Assembly (NCBI RefSeq): GCF_003391395.1
Contig: NZ_CP024190.1
Location: 6,386,001 to 6,450,000, forward strand
DNA: 64,000 bases
Direction of reading: 5' to 3'
DNA from: Mycobacterium marinum
GTDB lineage: Bacteria; Actinomycetota; Actinomycetes; Mycobacteriales; Mycobacteriaceae
Position numbers and translations under genes: made by a program. Positions 17,614 to 26,020 of this stretch are shown here, piece by piece. A model generated the notes under the pieces. The model was not told where the DNA came from. It searched no databases and saw only the letters and a program-made list of their open reading frames with translations. Within the stretch, counting starts at the first letter, position 1. Each line of letters opens with the position of its first letter.

Positions 17614-18717
17614 ATGCTGTGGCACGCAATGCCACCGGAGCTGAATACCGCTCGCCTGATGGCCGGAGCGGGCCCGGCCCCGATGCTGGCCGCGGCCGCC
17701 GGATGGGAGGCTCTGGCAGCCGCCTTGGACGCTCAGGCCGTCGAATTGACCGCGCGCTTGAACTCGCTCGGCGAAGCGTGGACCGGAGGCGGCAGCGAGA
17801 AAGCCCTGGCGGCCGCCCTGCCGATGGTGACCTGGTTGCAGACCGCCTCGACCCAGGCCAAGACGCGCGGCCTACAAGCCGGTGCGCAGGCCGCCGCATA
17901 CATGCAGGCCATGGCCACAACGCCTTCGCTACCCGAGATCTTTGCCAACCACATCACCAACGTGATCCTCAACGCGACCAACTTCTTCGGCATCAACACG
18001 GTTCCCATCGCCTTCAACGAGATGGATTACTTCGTCCGCATGTGGAACCAGGCGGCGCTGGCGATGGATGTCTACCAGGCCGAGACGACGGCCAACACGC
18101 TGTTCGAACAGCTCGAGCCGATGACGTCGATCCTCGATCCCGCCACTGCACAGAGCATGCCGACTTCGTCGACTCCGCTGCTGGACATGGCGTCACAGGT
18201 CACCGGCATACCGAGCAGTGAGCTTCAGCAGACCGCCACGCAGGTCGCCGAGGCGAGTGGCCCCATGCAGCAGCTGGCACAACCGGCGCAGCAGATGACG
18301 TCGGCGTTCAGCAACACCGGCAGCTCGGGCAACGGCGCGGACGAAGAAGGCTTCCGGATGGGCCTGCTCGGGGCCGGCGCGCTGTCCAATCACCCGCTGG
18401 CGGGTGGGTCAGGCCCGAGCACCGGCGCGGGCCTGCTGCGCGGTGAATCGCTACCCGGCGCCGGCGGGACCCTAACCCGCACGCCACTGATCAGCGAACT
18501 CGTCGAAAAGCCGATGGGTCCGTCAGTGCAGCCGGCTGCGGCTGCCGGATCGTCGGCAAGCAGTGGCGCCGCCCCGGTGGGCGCCGGCGGAATGGGGGCA
18601 GGAGCTGGCGCCGGTGCTGGCGGTTCGTCGCGGCCAGGCATGGCCGCCCCGGCGACGCTGACCCAGGAGCGGGACGAGGCCGACGAAGACGACTGGGATG
18701 ACGAGGACGACTGGTGA
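17614..18717 (+). CDS. ppe68: PPE68, PPE-family ESX-1 protein
   Basis: A 367-residue PPE protein, orthologue of Rv3873. It begins MLWHAMPPELNTARLMAGAG, with the PPE motif at residues 7-9; the WxG turn reads AWTGGGSEKAL. The C-terminus is low complexity and acidic (DDWDDEDDW), as in M. tuberculosis. The ATG at 17614 is chosen over an upstream GTG because MLWHAMPPEL is the conserved start. It pairs with PE35 and interacts with EsxA/EsxB. Confidence 0.96.
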   Translation: MLWHAMPPELNTARLMAGAGPAPMLAAAAGWEALAAALDAQAVELTARLNSLGEAWTGGGSEKALAAALPMVTWLQTASTQAKTRGLQAGAQAAAYMQAMATTPSLPEIFANHITNVILNATNFFGINTVPIAFNEMDYFVRMWNQAALAMDVYQAETTANTLFEQLEPMTSILDPATAQSMPTSSTPLLDMASQVTGIPSSELQQTATQVAEASGPMQQLAQPAQQMTSAFSNTGSSGNGADEEGFRMGLLGAGALSNHPLAGGSGPSTGAGLLRGESLPGAGGTLTRTPLISELVEKPMGPSVQPAAAAGSSASSGAAPVGAGGMGAGAGAGAGGSSRPGMAAPATLTQERDEADEDDWDDEDDW

Positions 18718-18808
18718 GCGTCGTCAACACGAACAGACTTCCCGGCCACCCGGGCCGGAAGACTTGCCAACAATTTGGCGAGGAAAGAAAGAGAGAAAGT
18801 AGTCCAGC

Positions 18809-19111
18809 ATGGCAGAGATGAAGACCGATGCCGCTACCCTCGCGCAGGAGGCAGGTAATTTCGAGCGGATCTCCGGTGACCTGAAGACCCAGATCGACCA
18901 GGTTGAGTCGACCGCCGGTTCGCTGCAGGCCCAGTGGCGCGGTGCGGCTGGTACCGCCGCTCAGGCTGCGGTGGTCCGTTTCCAGGAAGCCGCCAACAAG
19001 CAGAAGGCCGAACTCGACGAGATTTCGACGAACATCCGTCAGGCCGGTGTCCAGTACTCCCGGGCCGACGACGAGCAGCAGCAGGCGCTGTCCTCGCAAA
19101 TGGGCTTCTGA
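18809..19111 (+). CDS. esxB: EsxB (CFP-10), WXG100 secreted protein
   Basis: A 100-residue WXG100 protein. It has the WRG turn (QAQWRGAAGTA) and, near the C-terminus, the YxxxD export signal as YSRAD, ending ALSSQMGF, the segment bound by EccCb1. It forms a tight 1:1 dimer with EsxA. It is co-transcribed with esxA (36-bp gap). Confidence 0.98.
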   Translation: MAEMKTDAATLAQEAGNFERISGDLKTQIDQVESTAGSLQAQWRGAAGTAAQAAVVRFQEAANKQKAELDEISTNIRQAGVQYSRADDEQQQALSSQMGF

Positions 19112-19147
19112 TTCCCCTAAAACGACAAAGAAACGGAGCAATACGAC

Positions 19148-19435
19148 ATGACAGAACAGCAGTGGAATTTCGCCGGCATTGAGGCCGCATCCAGCGCAAT
19201 TCAGGGAAATGTCACCAGCATTCATTCCCTTCTGGATGAGGGCAAGCAGTCGCTGACCAAGCTGTCCGCAGCCTGGGGCGGTAGCGGTTCGGAGGCCTAC
19301 CGGGGTGTGCAGCAGAAGTGGGACTCCACCGCGCAGGAGCTCAACAACTCGCTGCAGAACCTGGCTCGCACCATCAGCGAGGCCGGTCAGGCAATGTCCT
19401 CCACCGAGGGCAACGTCACGGGGATGTTTGCTTAA
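19148..19435 (+). CDS. esxA: EsxA (ESAT-6), WXG100 secreted virulence factor
   Basis: A 95-residue ESAT-6 protein, starting MTEQQWNFAGIEAASSAIQG and ending STEGNVTGMFA; the WGG turn is at AAWGGSGSEAY. EsxA is the major ESX-1 effector and is involved in phagosome damage. It differs from the M. tuberculosis protein at a few positions only (for example YRG for YQG and several Ser for Ala). A strong hairpin follows the gene. Confidence 0.98.
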   Translation: MTEQQWNFAGIEAASSAIQGNVTSIHSLLDEGKQSLTKLSAAWGGSGSEAYRGVQQKWDSTAQELNNSLQNLARTISEAGQAMSSTEGNVTGMFA

Positions 19436-19461
19436 TCCCCCCTCTCGTTCGCGTAGAATAC

Positions 19462-19525
19462 CGAAGCACGAGATCGGGGCGAGTTTCAACCTTTCGGAAT
19501 CTCGCCCCTTCTCGTGCTTCGTTTT
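19462..19525 (+). terminator. Long hairpin terminator after esxA
   Basis: A 22-base left arm (19462-19483, CGAAGCACGAGA then TCGGGGCGAG) pairs with a 21-base right arm (19501-19521) around a 17-base loop, with one small internal mismatch, and is followed by TTTTATT. This has the form of an intrinsic terminator and probably sets esxB-esxA expression above that of espI and eccD1 downstream. Confidence 0.8.
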
Positions 19526-19550
19526 ATTGGCGAACTTCTGAGAGGTTCCT

Positions 19551-22229
19551 ATGCCGGCGGACTACGACGAGCTATTTCGGCCCGCCGAGGGTTCCGGACC
19601 TCCAGATGATGAAACTGGGCAAACATTCTTTGATCCTGGTACCGCGTATCCGCCGCCCGTAAAACCCAACGGCGACGGGAAGTCGGCGCCTAAGGACTGG
19701 CCGCGCGCATTTCCGCCGGCCGAAGAAGCGTCGCCGTCAGACTCGGCAGAGCCGACAGCTGGCCCCGCCAAGTCGCCGTTGCCCCCCATGCCCATCGGCG
19801 GGCCTGCGCCGACACCCCCAGAACCACCACCGGCCCCCCCGGAGCTACCACCGGCACCCCCGGAACCGCCACCGGCTCGTCCGGAGGCACCTCCGCAAGC
19901 GCCGACAGCCGAGGCTGAACCTCCGGACGAGGCAATACCCGTTAGCGGGCCCCCGCCTGGCAGCAAGTCGCCGCTGCCTCCGATGCCTATCGGTGGGCCG
20001 CCACCGGCATCTCCGGAGCTACCTGCGGCTCCACCGGAACCGACGGCGCCAGCAGTGCCACCGCAGCCGCCGGAGGCTGCTGCACAACCGCCGCAGGCCG
20101 TCGAGGAACAGGCCCACGCAACCGCCGAACCCCCAGCGGCACCAAAACCGCCGCGTCCCCCCATGCCCATCGGCGGGCCCCCACCCACACCCCCGGCCGC
20201 ACCGGAACCACAACAGGGCGCGCCGCAACCACACCAGGACATAGAAGAAGAACCGAAACCGGCGGCCGCCGAAGCCCCAGCGGCACCACCGAAATCACCG
20301 CTACCGCCCATGCCGGTCAGCGGACCGCCACCGGAGCCGCCCGAACTGCCGCCGGCTCCACCGGAACCGACGGCCGCAGCAGTGCCACCGCAGCCGCCGG
20401 ACGCTGCTGCACAACCGCCGCAGGCCGGCGAGGAACGGGCCCACGCAACCGCCGAACCCCCAGCGGCACCAAAACCGCCGCGTCCCCCCATGCCCATCGG
20501 CGGGCCCCCACCCACACCGGAACCACAGCATGGCGCGCCGCAACCACACCAGGACATAGAAGAAGAACCGAAACCGGCGGCCGCCGAAGCCCCAGCGGCA
20601 CCACCGAAATCACCGCGGCCTCCCATGCCGGTCAACGGGCCGGCACCCACCCGGCCCGAGCCACCGCTACCACCGGGCCCCCCGCGTCGCCGCGCTCAAC
20701 CGCCAGCGGCGCCACCGAACCAGCCCGGGCAACCGAAGCCCATCAGCGGACACCCGCCGCCCCCACCGAGGCCAGCGGCGTTCGCACCCCCAGCACGCGG
20801 CGCCACGCCAAACCGGCATGAATCGGCCGAACCTCCGCCACCGCGCCGGGTCCGGATCGGTGGCCCGCCTCAGCCTCCAGGGCCACCAGAGGCTGAATCC
20901 GAGGCTCCTCGGCACTCGCGGCATGCCCGAAGGACGCATCGCTATCGGCCCGAGCCCGAAACCGATGACCTCGACACGGCGGTACGACCGCTTCCGACAC
21001 GCGAGCCGATGAGGCGAAACGGACCCGCGGCGGACGAAAGCTCAACCGCGTCCTTCGCGTGGCTGCAGCAGAGCCAACCGACGCTCGATCGGCCGTCCGG
21101 ACCCATGCCCGCCGCCCCTGGGGCCCCCGTCGAATCCGCGCCGGGTCGCGCTGATGGTCGTAGGGCCAGGCGGCGCGCCGAATCCCGGACTTCGGCCGCT
21201 TCGACACCATCTCCGCTGGTACCAACCAGGGCACAACCGCCGGGCCCCACCAGGGCTCAGCCGCCGCGCACCGCCGCCCCGGCTCAACCCGCTACTGAGC
21301 CCCTGCCGGACGCCGGCGCCCCGGCCAAGCAGCCAGGGAAGCCGAATAAGCCGGTGCCACAACGGGGTTGGCGGCGGTGGGTTCACGCGGTCACGCGGAT
21401 AAACTTCGGCCTTTCTCCCGATGAGAAGTATGAATTGGACCTGCGCACGCGGATCGGTCGAAAGCCCCGCGGCTCGTATCAGATCGCGATCTTGGGCCTC
21501 AAGGGCGGCGCCGGGAAGACGACCACGACGGTCACTCTTGGCACCACACTGACGCACGTGCGCGGGGATCGGATCCTGGTGCTCGACGCCGATCCGGGCG
21601 CCGGAAATCTCGCCGAACGTTCGGGACGTTCGTCGCCATCATCGATTGCCGATCTGCTGGCGGATCCGCGGCTGTCGCACTACAACGATGTCCGCGCACA
21701 CACCAGCGTCAATGCCGCCAATCTCGAAATTCTCCCCACCGCGGAATACACCTCCGCGCAACGCGGGCTCAGCGGCGAAGACTTGCGATCGGCCGTCGAT
21801 ACCGTGTCGAAGTTCTACAACCTGGTCCTGGCCGATTGCGGGGCAGGGCTATTCGATCCGGTGACACTGGGTGTGCTCGATACCGCCTCAGCGATCGTGA
21901 TCTTGACTAACGTTTCCATCGACAGTGCGCGCCAAGCCGCAATCGCACTGGACTGGTTGCGCAAACACGGTTACCAGGATTTGGCGAGCCGCGCATGCGT
22001 AGCGATAAACCATGTCGCCGTTGGCGAAACCAACGTGTCGGAACAGCAGTTGGTCCGGGACTTTGAACAGCAGCTCCAACCCGGGCGCGTAGTGGTCTTG
22101 CCATGGGACCGGCACATCGCGGCCGGCACCGAAATTCATCTCGACCAGCTTGGCCCCGTCTACCGACGACGGGTTCTCGAGCTGGCCGCGGCTCTGTCCG
22201 ACGATTTTGAAAGGGCTGGACGTCGTTGA
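19551..22229 (+). CDS. espI: EspI, proline-rich ParA/MinD-type ATPase
   Basis: An 892-residue orthologue of EspI (Rv3876, 666 residues). The first two-thirds are a proline-rich disordered region, enlarged by tandem duplication (see repeat at 20027-20636). The last third is a ParA/MinD-like P-loop ATPase with Walker A KGGAGKTTT near residue 650 and a switch motif VLDADPGAGNL. EspI reduces ESX-1 secretion when ATP is low. The stop overlaps the TTG start of eccD1, so the two are coupled. Confidence 0.95.
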   Translation: MPADYDELFRPAEGSGPPDDETGQTFFDPGTAYPPPVKPNGDGKSAPKDWPRAFPPAEEASPSDSAEPTAGPAKSPLPPMPIGGPAPTPPEPPPAPPELPPAPPEPPPARPEAPPQAPTAEAEPPDEAIPVSGPPPGSKSPLPPMPIGGPPPASPELPAAPPEPTAPAVPPQPPEAAAQPPQAVEEQAHATAEPPAAPKPPRPPMPIGGPPPTPPAAPEPQQGAPQPHQDIEEEPKPAAAEAPAAPPKSPLPPMPVSGPPPEPPELPPAPPEPTAAAVPPQPPDAAAQPPQAGEERAHATAEPPAAPKPPRPPMPIGGPPPTPEPQHGAPQPHQDIEEEPKPAAAEAPAAPPKSPRPPMPVNGPAPTRPEPPLPPGPPRRRAQPPAAPPNQPGQPKPISGHPPPPPRPAAFAPPARGATPNRHESAEPPPPRRVRIGGPPQPPGPPEAESEAPRHSRHARRTHRYRPEPETDDLDTAVRPLPTREPMRRNGPAADESSTASFAWLQQSQPTLDRPSGPMPAAPGAPVESAPGRADGRRARRRAESRTSAASTPSPLVPTRAQPPGPTRAQPPRTAAPAQPATEPLPDAGAPAKQPGKPNKPVPQRGWRRWVHAVTRINFGLSPDEKYELDLRTRIGRKPRGSYQIAILGLKGGAGKTTTTVTLGTTLTHVRGDRILVLDADPGAGNLAERSGRSSPSSIADLLADPRLSHYNDVRAHTSVNAANLEILPTAEYTSAQRGLSGEDLRSAVDTVSKFYNLVLADCGAGLFDPVTLGVLDTASAIVILTNVSIDSARQAAIALDWLRKHGYQDLASRACVAINHVAVGETNVSEQQLVRDFEQQLQPGRVVVLPWDRHIAAGTEIHLDQLGPVYRRRVLELAAALSDDFERAGRR
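20027..20636 (+). repeat. Tandem duplication inside espI
   Basis: Two in-frame copies of a segment of roughly 280-295 bp, about 20027-20322 and 20354-20636, near-identical over most of their length. Each encodes PPRPPMPIGGPPPTP followed by HQDIEEEPKPAAAEAPAAP. The second copy lacks a few codons. The duplication lengthens the disordered N-terminal region only. Confidence 0.85.
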
Positions 22230-23761
22230 GCGCACCTGCAGTTGCCGCCCCCTCCGCCGCCACGGGAACCACCCCACCCAAGCCGGCAACCACTCGGGTC
22301 ACCGTCCTTACCGGCAGACGGATGACAGATCTGGTGCTGCCCGCGGCGGCACCCATGGAGAGCTATGTCGACGAAACCGTCGCGATCTTGGCCGATCTGC
22401 TCGAAGACACTCCCGCGGATGTGCTGGCCGGCTTCGACTTCGAAGCTCAGGGCGTTTGGACGTTCGCTCGGCCCGGATTCCCGCCGCTGAAGCTCGACCA
22501 GTCCCTCGATGAGGCCGGCGTTGTCGACGGATCGCTACTGACCTTGGTCTTGGCCAGTCGCACGGAGCGGTATCGGCCCCTCGTCGAGGACGTTATCGAC
22601 GCGATCGCGGTACTCGACGAGTCGCCCGAGTTCAACCGCACCGCTCTAGAACGCTTCATCGCCGTGGCGATCCCCGTCTTCGCCCTGCCCATCACGGCGG
22701 TTGCCATGCGGGCCTGGTGGCAAACCGGGCGCAGCGTGTTCTGGCCGCTGGTGATCGGCCTGATTGGGCTCGCCGCCTTGGCGAGTTCCTTCGTAGCAAA
22801 GCGGTTTTACCAAAACTCGCGGCTCGCCGAGAGCTTGCTGGTCACGTCGTACGGGGTCATCGCCGCGGCGGCAGCGATTGCCGTTCCGCTGCCACGCGGG
22901 TTCCATTCGCTGGGGGCGCCCCAGCTCGCCGCCGCCGCCACGGCGGTGTTGTTCGTCACCTTGATGACGCGCGGCGGGCCTTACAAGCGTCACGACATCG
23001 CGGCGTTTGTCGTGATTACATCGATCGCGGTCATTTCGGCGGCGGTCGCCTTCGGATACGGGTATCAGGAATGGGTGCCGGCCGGGGCGATTGCGTTCGG
23101 GTTGTTCGTCGTGACGAACGCGGCCAAGCTCACTGTCGCCGTCGCGCGGATCGCGCTACCGCCCATCCCCGTTCCCGGAGAGACCGTGGACAACGAGGAA
23201 TTGCTCGATCCCATCACGGCCCAAGACGCGACCAACGAAGAGACACCAACCTGGCAAGCCATCATCGCCTCCGCGCCGGCGTCGGCAGCCCGGCTCACTG
23301 AGCGCAGCAAATTGGCTAAGCAGCTGCTCGTCGGCTACGTCACCGCGGGAACGCTGATTCTTGCGGTGGGTTCGATAGCCGTGGTGGTACACGGGCACTT
23401 CTTCATACACAGCCTGATTGTGGCGGGTCTGATCACGGTGATCTGTTCGTTCCGATCGCGGCTGTACGCGGATCCGTGGTGCGCATGGGCGCTGCTGGCG
23501 GCGACCGTCGCCATACCGACCGGGCTTGCCGTGAAGCTGAGCCTTTGGTACCCGCACTATGCCTGGCTGTTGTTGACCATCTACCTCGCCGCGGCCGTCA
23601 TTACGCTCATCTCGGTCGGGGCGATGAACCAGGTACGTCGCGTTTCGCCGGTCATGAAACGGGCGCTGGAATTGTTCGATGGCGCGATGATCGCATCAAT
23701 CGCCCCGCTGCTGCTCTGGATTACCGGTGTCTATGACCTGGTCCGCAATATCCGATTCTGA
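22226..23761 (+). CDS. eccD1: EccD1, ESX-1 integral membrane channel component
   Basis: A 511-residue protein, orthologue of Rv3877. The N-terminal 120 residues form the ubiquitin-like cytosolic domain (RVTVLTGRRMTDLVLPA); the rest consists of about 11 transmembrane helices. EccD dimers line the ESX membrane pore. It starts with TTG overlapping the espI stop. Length and motifs are intact. Confidence 0.97.
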   Translation: MSAPAVAAPSAATGTTPPKPATTRVTVLTGRRMTDLVLPAAAPMESYVDETVAILADLLEDTPADVLAGFDFEAQGVWTFARPGFPPLKLDQSLDEAGVVDGSLLTLVLASRTERYRPLVEDVIDAIAVLDESPEFNRTALERFIAVAIPVFALPITAVAMRAWWQTGRSVFWPLVIGLIGLAALASSFVAKRFYQNSRLAESLLVTSYGVIAAAAAIAVPLPRGFHSLGAPQLAAAATAVLFVTLMTRGGPYKRHDIAAFVVITSIAVISAAVAFGYGYQEWVPAGAIAFGLFVVTNAAKLTVAVARIALPPIPVPGETVDNEELLDPITAQDATNEETPTWQAIIASAPASAARLTERSKLAKQLLVGYVTAGTLILAVGSIAVVVHGHFFIHSLIVAGLITVICSFRSRLYADPWCAWALLAATVAIPTGLAVKLSLWYPHYAWLLLTIYLAAAVITLISVGAMNQVRRVSPVMKRALELFDGAMIASIAPLLLWITGVYDLVRNIRF

Positions 23762-23887
23762 GTCACCGGCGGGCTACGTCCGGGCGGTCGTGGTAGCGGA
23801 TCGGCCCGCACCGAAATTGGCGCAATCGGGCTTGTTCCAGGTCGGGTAAAATTTGCTGAATCCACTACGTACAGGAGGGATTCTGCG

Positions 23888-24715
23888 ATGGCTGAGCCTC
23901 TGGCCGTCGATCCCGCCCGTCTGATTGCTGCGGGAAGCAAGCTCGCCGAGCTGGTTTTTCCGGCGCCACCAGCGCCGATAGCAGCAACTGGAGGGGATCC
24001 GGTTTCGGCTGCAATCAACGACACAATGCCTGGCATCGAGTCCTTGGTGTCCGATGGGATGCCCGGTGTAACCGCCGCCTTGAAACGAACCGCTTCCAGC
24101 ATGTCGACTGCCGCGGACATCTACGCCAAAGCCGACCAAGCCCTTGGCGATGCACTGACGCAGTACCAATTCGGCGGCGACGGCCAAGCGCTGGGCGCAA
24201 GCGGTGCAAACGCTGTGGCACAGAGCCAGACCGTGCAGTCGTTGGCCGCGCCCGCCGCCGGGCTATTGGGCGCGCCCGTGGCGCAAGCATTGGCCGCGCC
24301 CGCGACCGGGCTGCTGGGTGCACCCGCGGCCGCGGCGACACAGATCGGCGAGGCGGTCAGCGCTCAGGCGGAAGCCCTCTCGCCCCGTGTGGCCGCCACA
24401 ATTCCCCAGCTGGTGCAACTGGCCCCGCAGGCCGGTCAGATGGCGCAGCAGGCCTCACCGATCGCGCAGACCATCAGTCAGTCGGCCCAACAGGGGTCCT
24501 CGCAGGGCGGCGCAGCGCCGGCACAACTCGTCTCGGACACCAAACCCGACGAAGACGCGGAGCTGGCTGACGAGACCAAAGAGGGCGAAGAAGACGCCGC
24601 GGCAGCGGCCGGTGCAGAAGGCGCCGCGGCCGGCCACGCCACACTGGTGAGCGCTCCCGTCGAAAGCACCGGCGGTGGCGAGACGTCGACGGGTTCGGTC
24701 TCAGCTCCGATCTGA
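23888..24715 (+). CDS. espJ: EspJ, ESX-1 substrate
   Basis: A 275-residue orthologue of EspJ (Rv3878), starting MAEPLAVDPARLIAAGSKLAEL. It has an N-terminal helical WXG-like region, an Ala-rich centre with repeated GLLGAP units, and an acidic Ala-rich tail. It is an ESX-1 substrate. AGGAGGG precedes the ATG. Its last 15 bases overlap the end of the convergent minus-strand gene at 24701-25606. Confidence 0.93.
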   Translation: MAEPLAVDPARLIAAGSKLAELVFPAPPAPIAATGGDPVSAAINDTMPGIESLVSDGMPGVTAALKRTASSMSTAADIYAKADQALGDALTQYQFGGDGQALGASGANAVAQSQTVQSLAAPAAGLLGAPVAQALAAPATGLLGAPAAAATQIGEAVSAQAEALSPRVAATIPQLVQLAPQAGQMAQQASPIAQTISQSAQQGSSQGGAAPAQLVSDTKPDEDAELADETKEGEEDAAAAAGAEGAAAGHATLVSAPVESTGGGETSTGSVSAPI

Positions 24716-25606
24716 TAATTCGGCGTAAGCCGCGCCCCGATCGGGTGTACGGCGGATACGCGCGGTGTCACCGGCGACATCCAACCTCGGCCGGGCGCCA
24801 AATGGGAGCGTGCCCACATCGGGCGCCGTCATACCGGCCAACCCGGGGATCGCGTCCGACCGTGCCGACCGTGCCGACCGTGCCGCCAACATTTCGGTCG
24901 CTCGCTGTGTCGCCGCCCGCAGGCTGCTGGCGTTCGAGGAGGTCTTGTTCGCCAACCCGATCAGGGTGGCGGCGGCGGCAACCTGCACAACACCGCATGC
25001 GGCGACCGCAATGTGGAAGGACGGGAGCTGGCCCTCGGGCCCCCCTAGTTCCAGGCCAGCACAAACCACCAGCACACCCAGGACTACCGCGATCAGTACC
25101 GACAGCCGCTCGCGGGCTTGCTTGACGGCATCGGCTTGGGCGGACACCAGCCCGGCGGTCAGCCGGTCCAGGTCGGCCATCAGCGTGGCGTGCCGCGACT
25201 GTGCGAGGTTCTGAACCCAATAGGCCTGCGCCGCATTGCCCCGCCAACCGCCGTCCGGATCAAGGGCGGCGACCTGGGCGCCGACGTCGTCGAACAACGA
25301 CCCACTGCTCGCCAAGCGATCACCCTGCTCGGGTGGCGAATCTCCAAGCCATCCCCACATGACACCAAGGATGGTCAGGGTCGACGCGCAAACAACGGTT
25401 CCTCGGCATAGCTCGTGGGGATTATCGGCCGCCCCCGCTTCCGCTTCTCGCTCAATCTCCCCTACGTCCGATTCGAATCCGTCAAATTGGGTCTCCCATG
25501 CGTCCGATTCGAATCCGTCAGGTTCAAACAATCCTGCGTCCGGCTCTAAGTGGGCGAGCAAATCTTCAAAGATTCGGTTATAGGTCGCCGCTTCATCCGG
25601 GTGCAT
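24701..25606 (-). CDS. EspA/EspE-family putative ESX-1 substrate
   Basis: A 301-residue protein with the EspA/EspE-type core. A WRG turn (GGWRGNAAQAYW, about residues 123-134) is followed by a long helix and a hydrophobic hairpin (LSVLIAVVLGVLVVCAGLEL near 172-191; a second segment near 205-225); another hydrophobic stretch lies near 76-94. The N-terminus has a duplicated acidic unit, GFESD. No M. tuberculosis gene occupies this position between espJ and espK. The upstream region carries the same repeat array as the EspB-like operon, suggesting co-regulation. Export by ESX-1 is inferred from family and position. Confidence 0.8.
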   Translation of the reverse strand: MHPDEAATYNRIFEDLLAHLEPDAGLFEPDGFESDAWETQFDGFESDVGEIEREAEAGAADNPHELCRGTVVCASTLTILGVMWGWLGDSPPEQGDRLASSGSLFDDVGAQVAALDPDGGWRGNAAQAYWVQNLAQSRHATLMADLDRLTAGLVSAQADAVKQARERLSVLIAVVLGVLVVCAGLELGGPEGQLPSFHIAVAACGVVQVAAAATLIGLANKTSSNASSLRAATQRATEMLAARSARSARSDAIPGLAGMTAPDVGTLPFGARPRLDVAGDTARIRRTPDRGAAYAELSDRS

Positions 25607-26020
25607 GAGACGAAGATTCCTTTCGAGCTATCGTTGTGCCGCCCAGCACGGCTGTCCCGCATCGTCATGTCGAAAACGCTGCTAGGTCGGCTGCACGCCT
25701 GTCCGCACGCCGACGCACTCGAGAGCGAACATCGGGTGTTCGCATCTGCTCTGCCGCGCCGAACCGCCCCGTAAGGCACCAGCAATTATCGCCACCGAAT
25801 TCGCCGGATCTCACACGAAATTCAGGCCTGGATATTTCAGAATCAACTTCTGATATAAATCAGAACTAACTTCTGAAATTGATGGCAGAAGAATCGTGTA
25901 TGAATTTCGGAATCAACTATAACTTACTTTCGAAAACGCACTGGCAGCGGCCTTGTTCAGGCACGCGCGCAGCGGTGTCGTCTCCACTCGGTCCTGGCGG
26001 GGGATCGGATCACTCCGAAT
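25607..26020. promoter_or_regulatory. Upstream region of the EspA/EspE-like gene with inverted-repeat array
   Basis: A 414-bp stretch between two minus-strand genes. At 25785-25805 it has ATTATCGCCACCGAATTCG, a relative of the sequence upstream of espB and of the EspB-like gene. At 25835-25879 it carries TTCTGA-type inverted repeats: TCAGAA (25837-25842) with TTCTGA (25848-25853), and TCAGAA (25860-25865) with TTCTGA (25871-25876), each with a 5-bp spacer. I see no supported gene here. Confidence 0.55.

Noticed and set aside
19562..20650. 362-codon Gly-rich open frame on minus that resembles a PE_PGRS-like sequence
   Set aside because: It is the complement of the proline-rich repeats of espI; Pro codons read backwards give Gly. 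No PE domain or start context.
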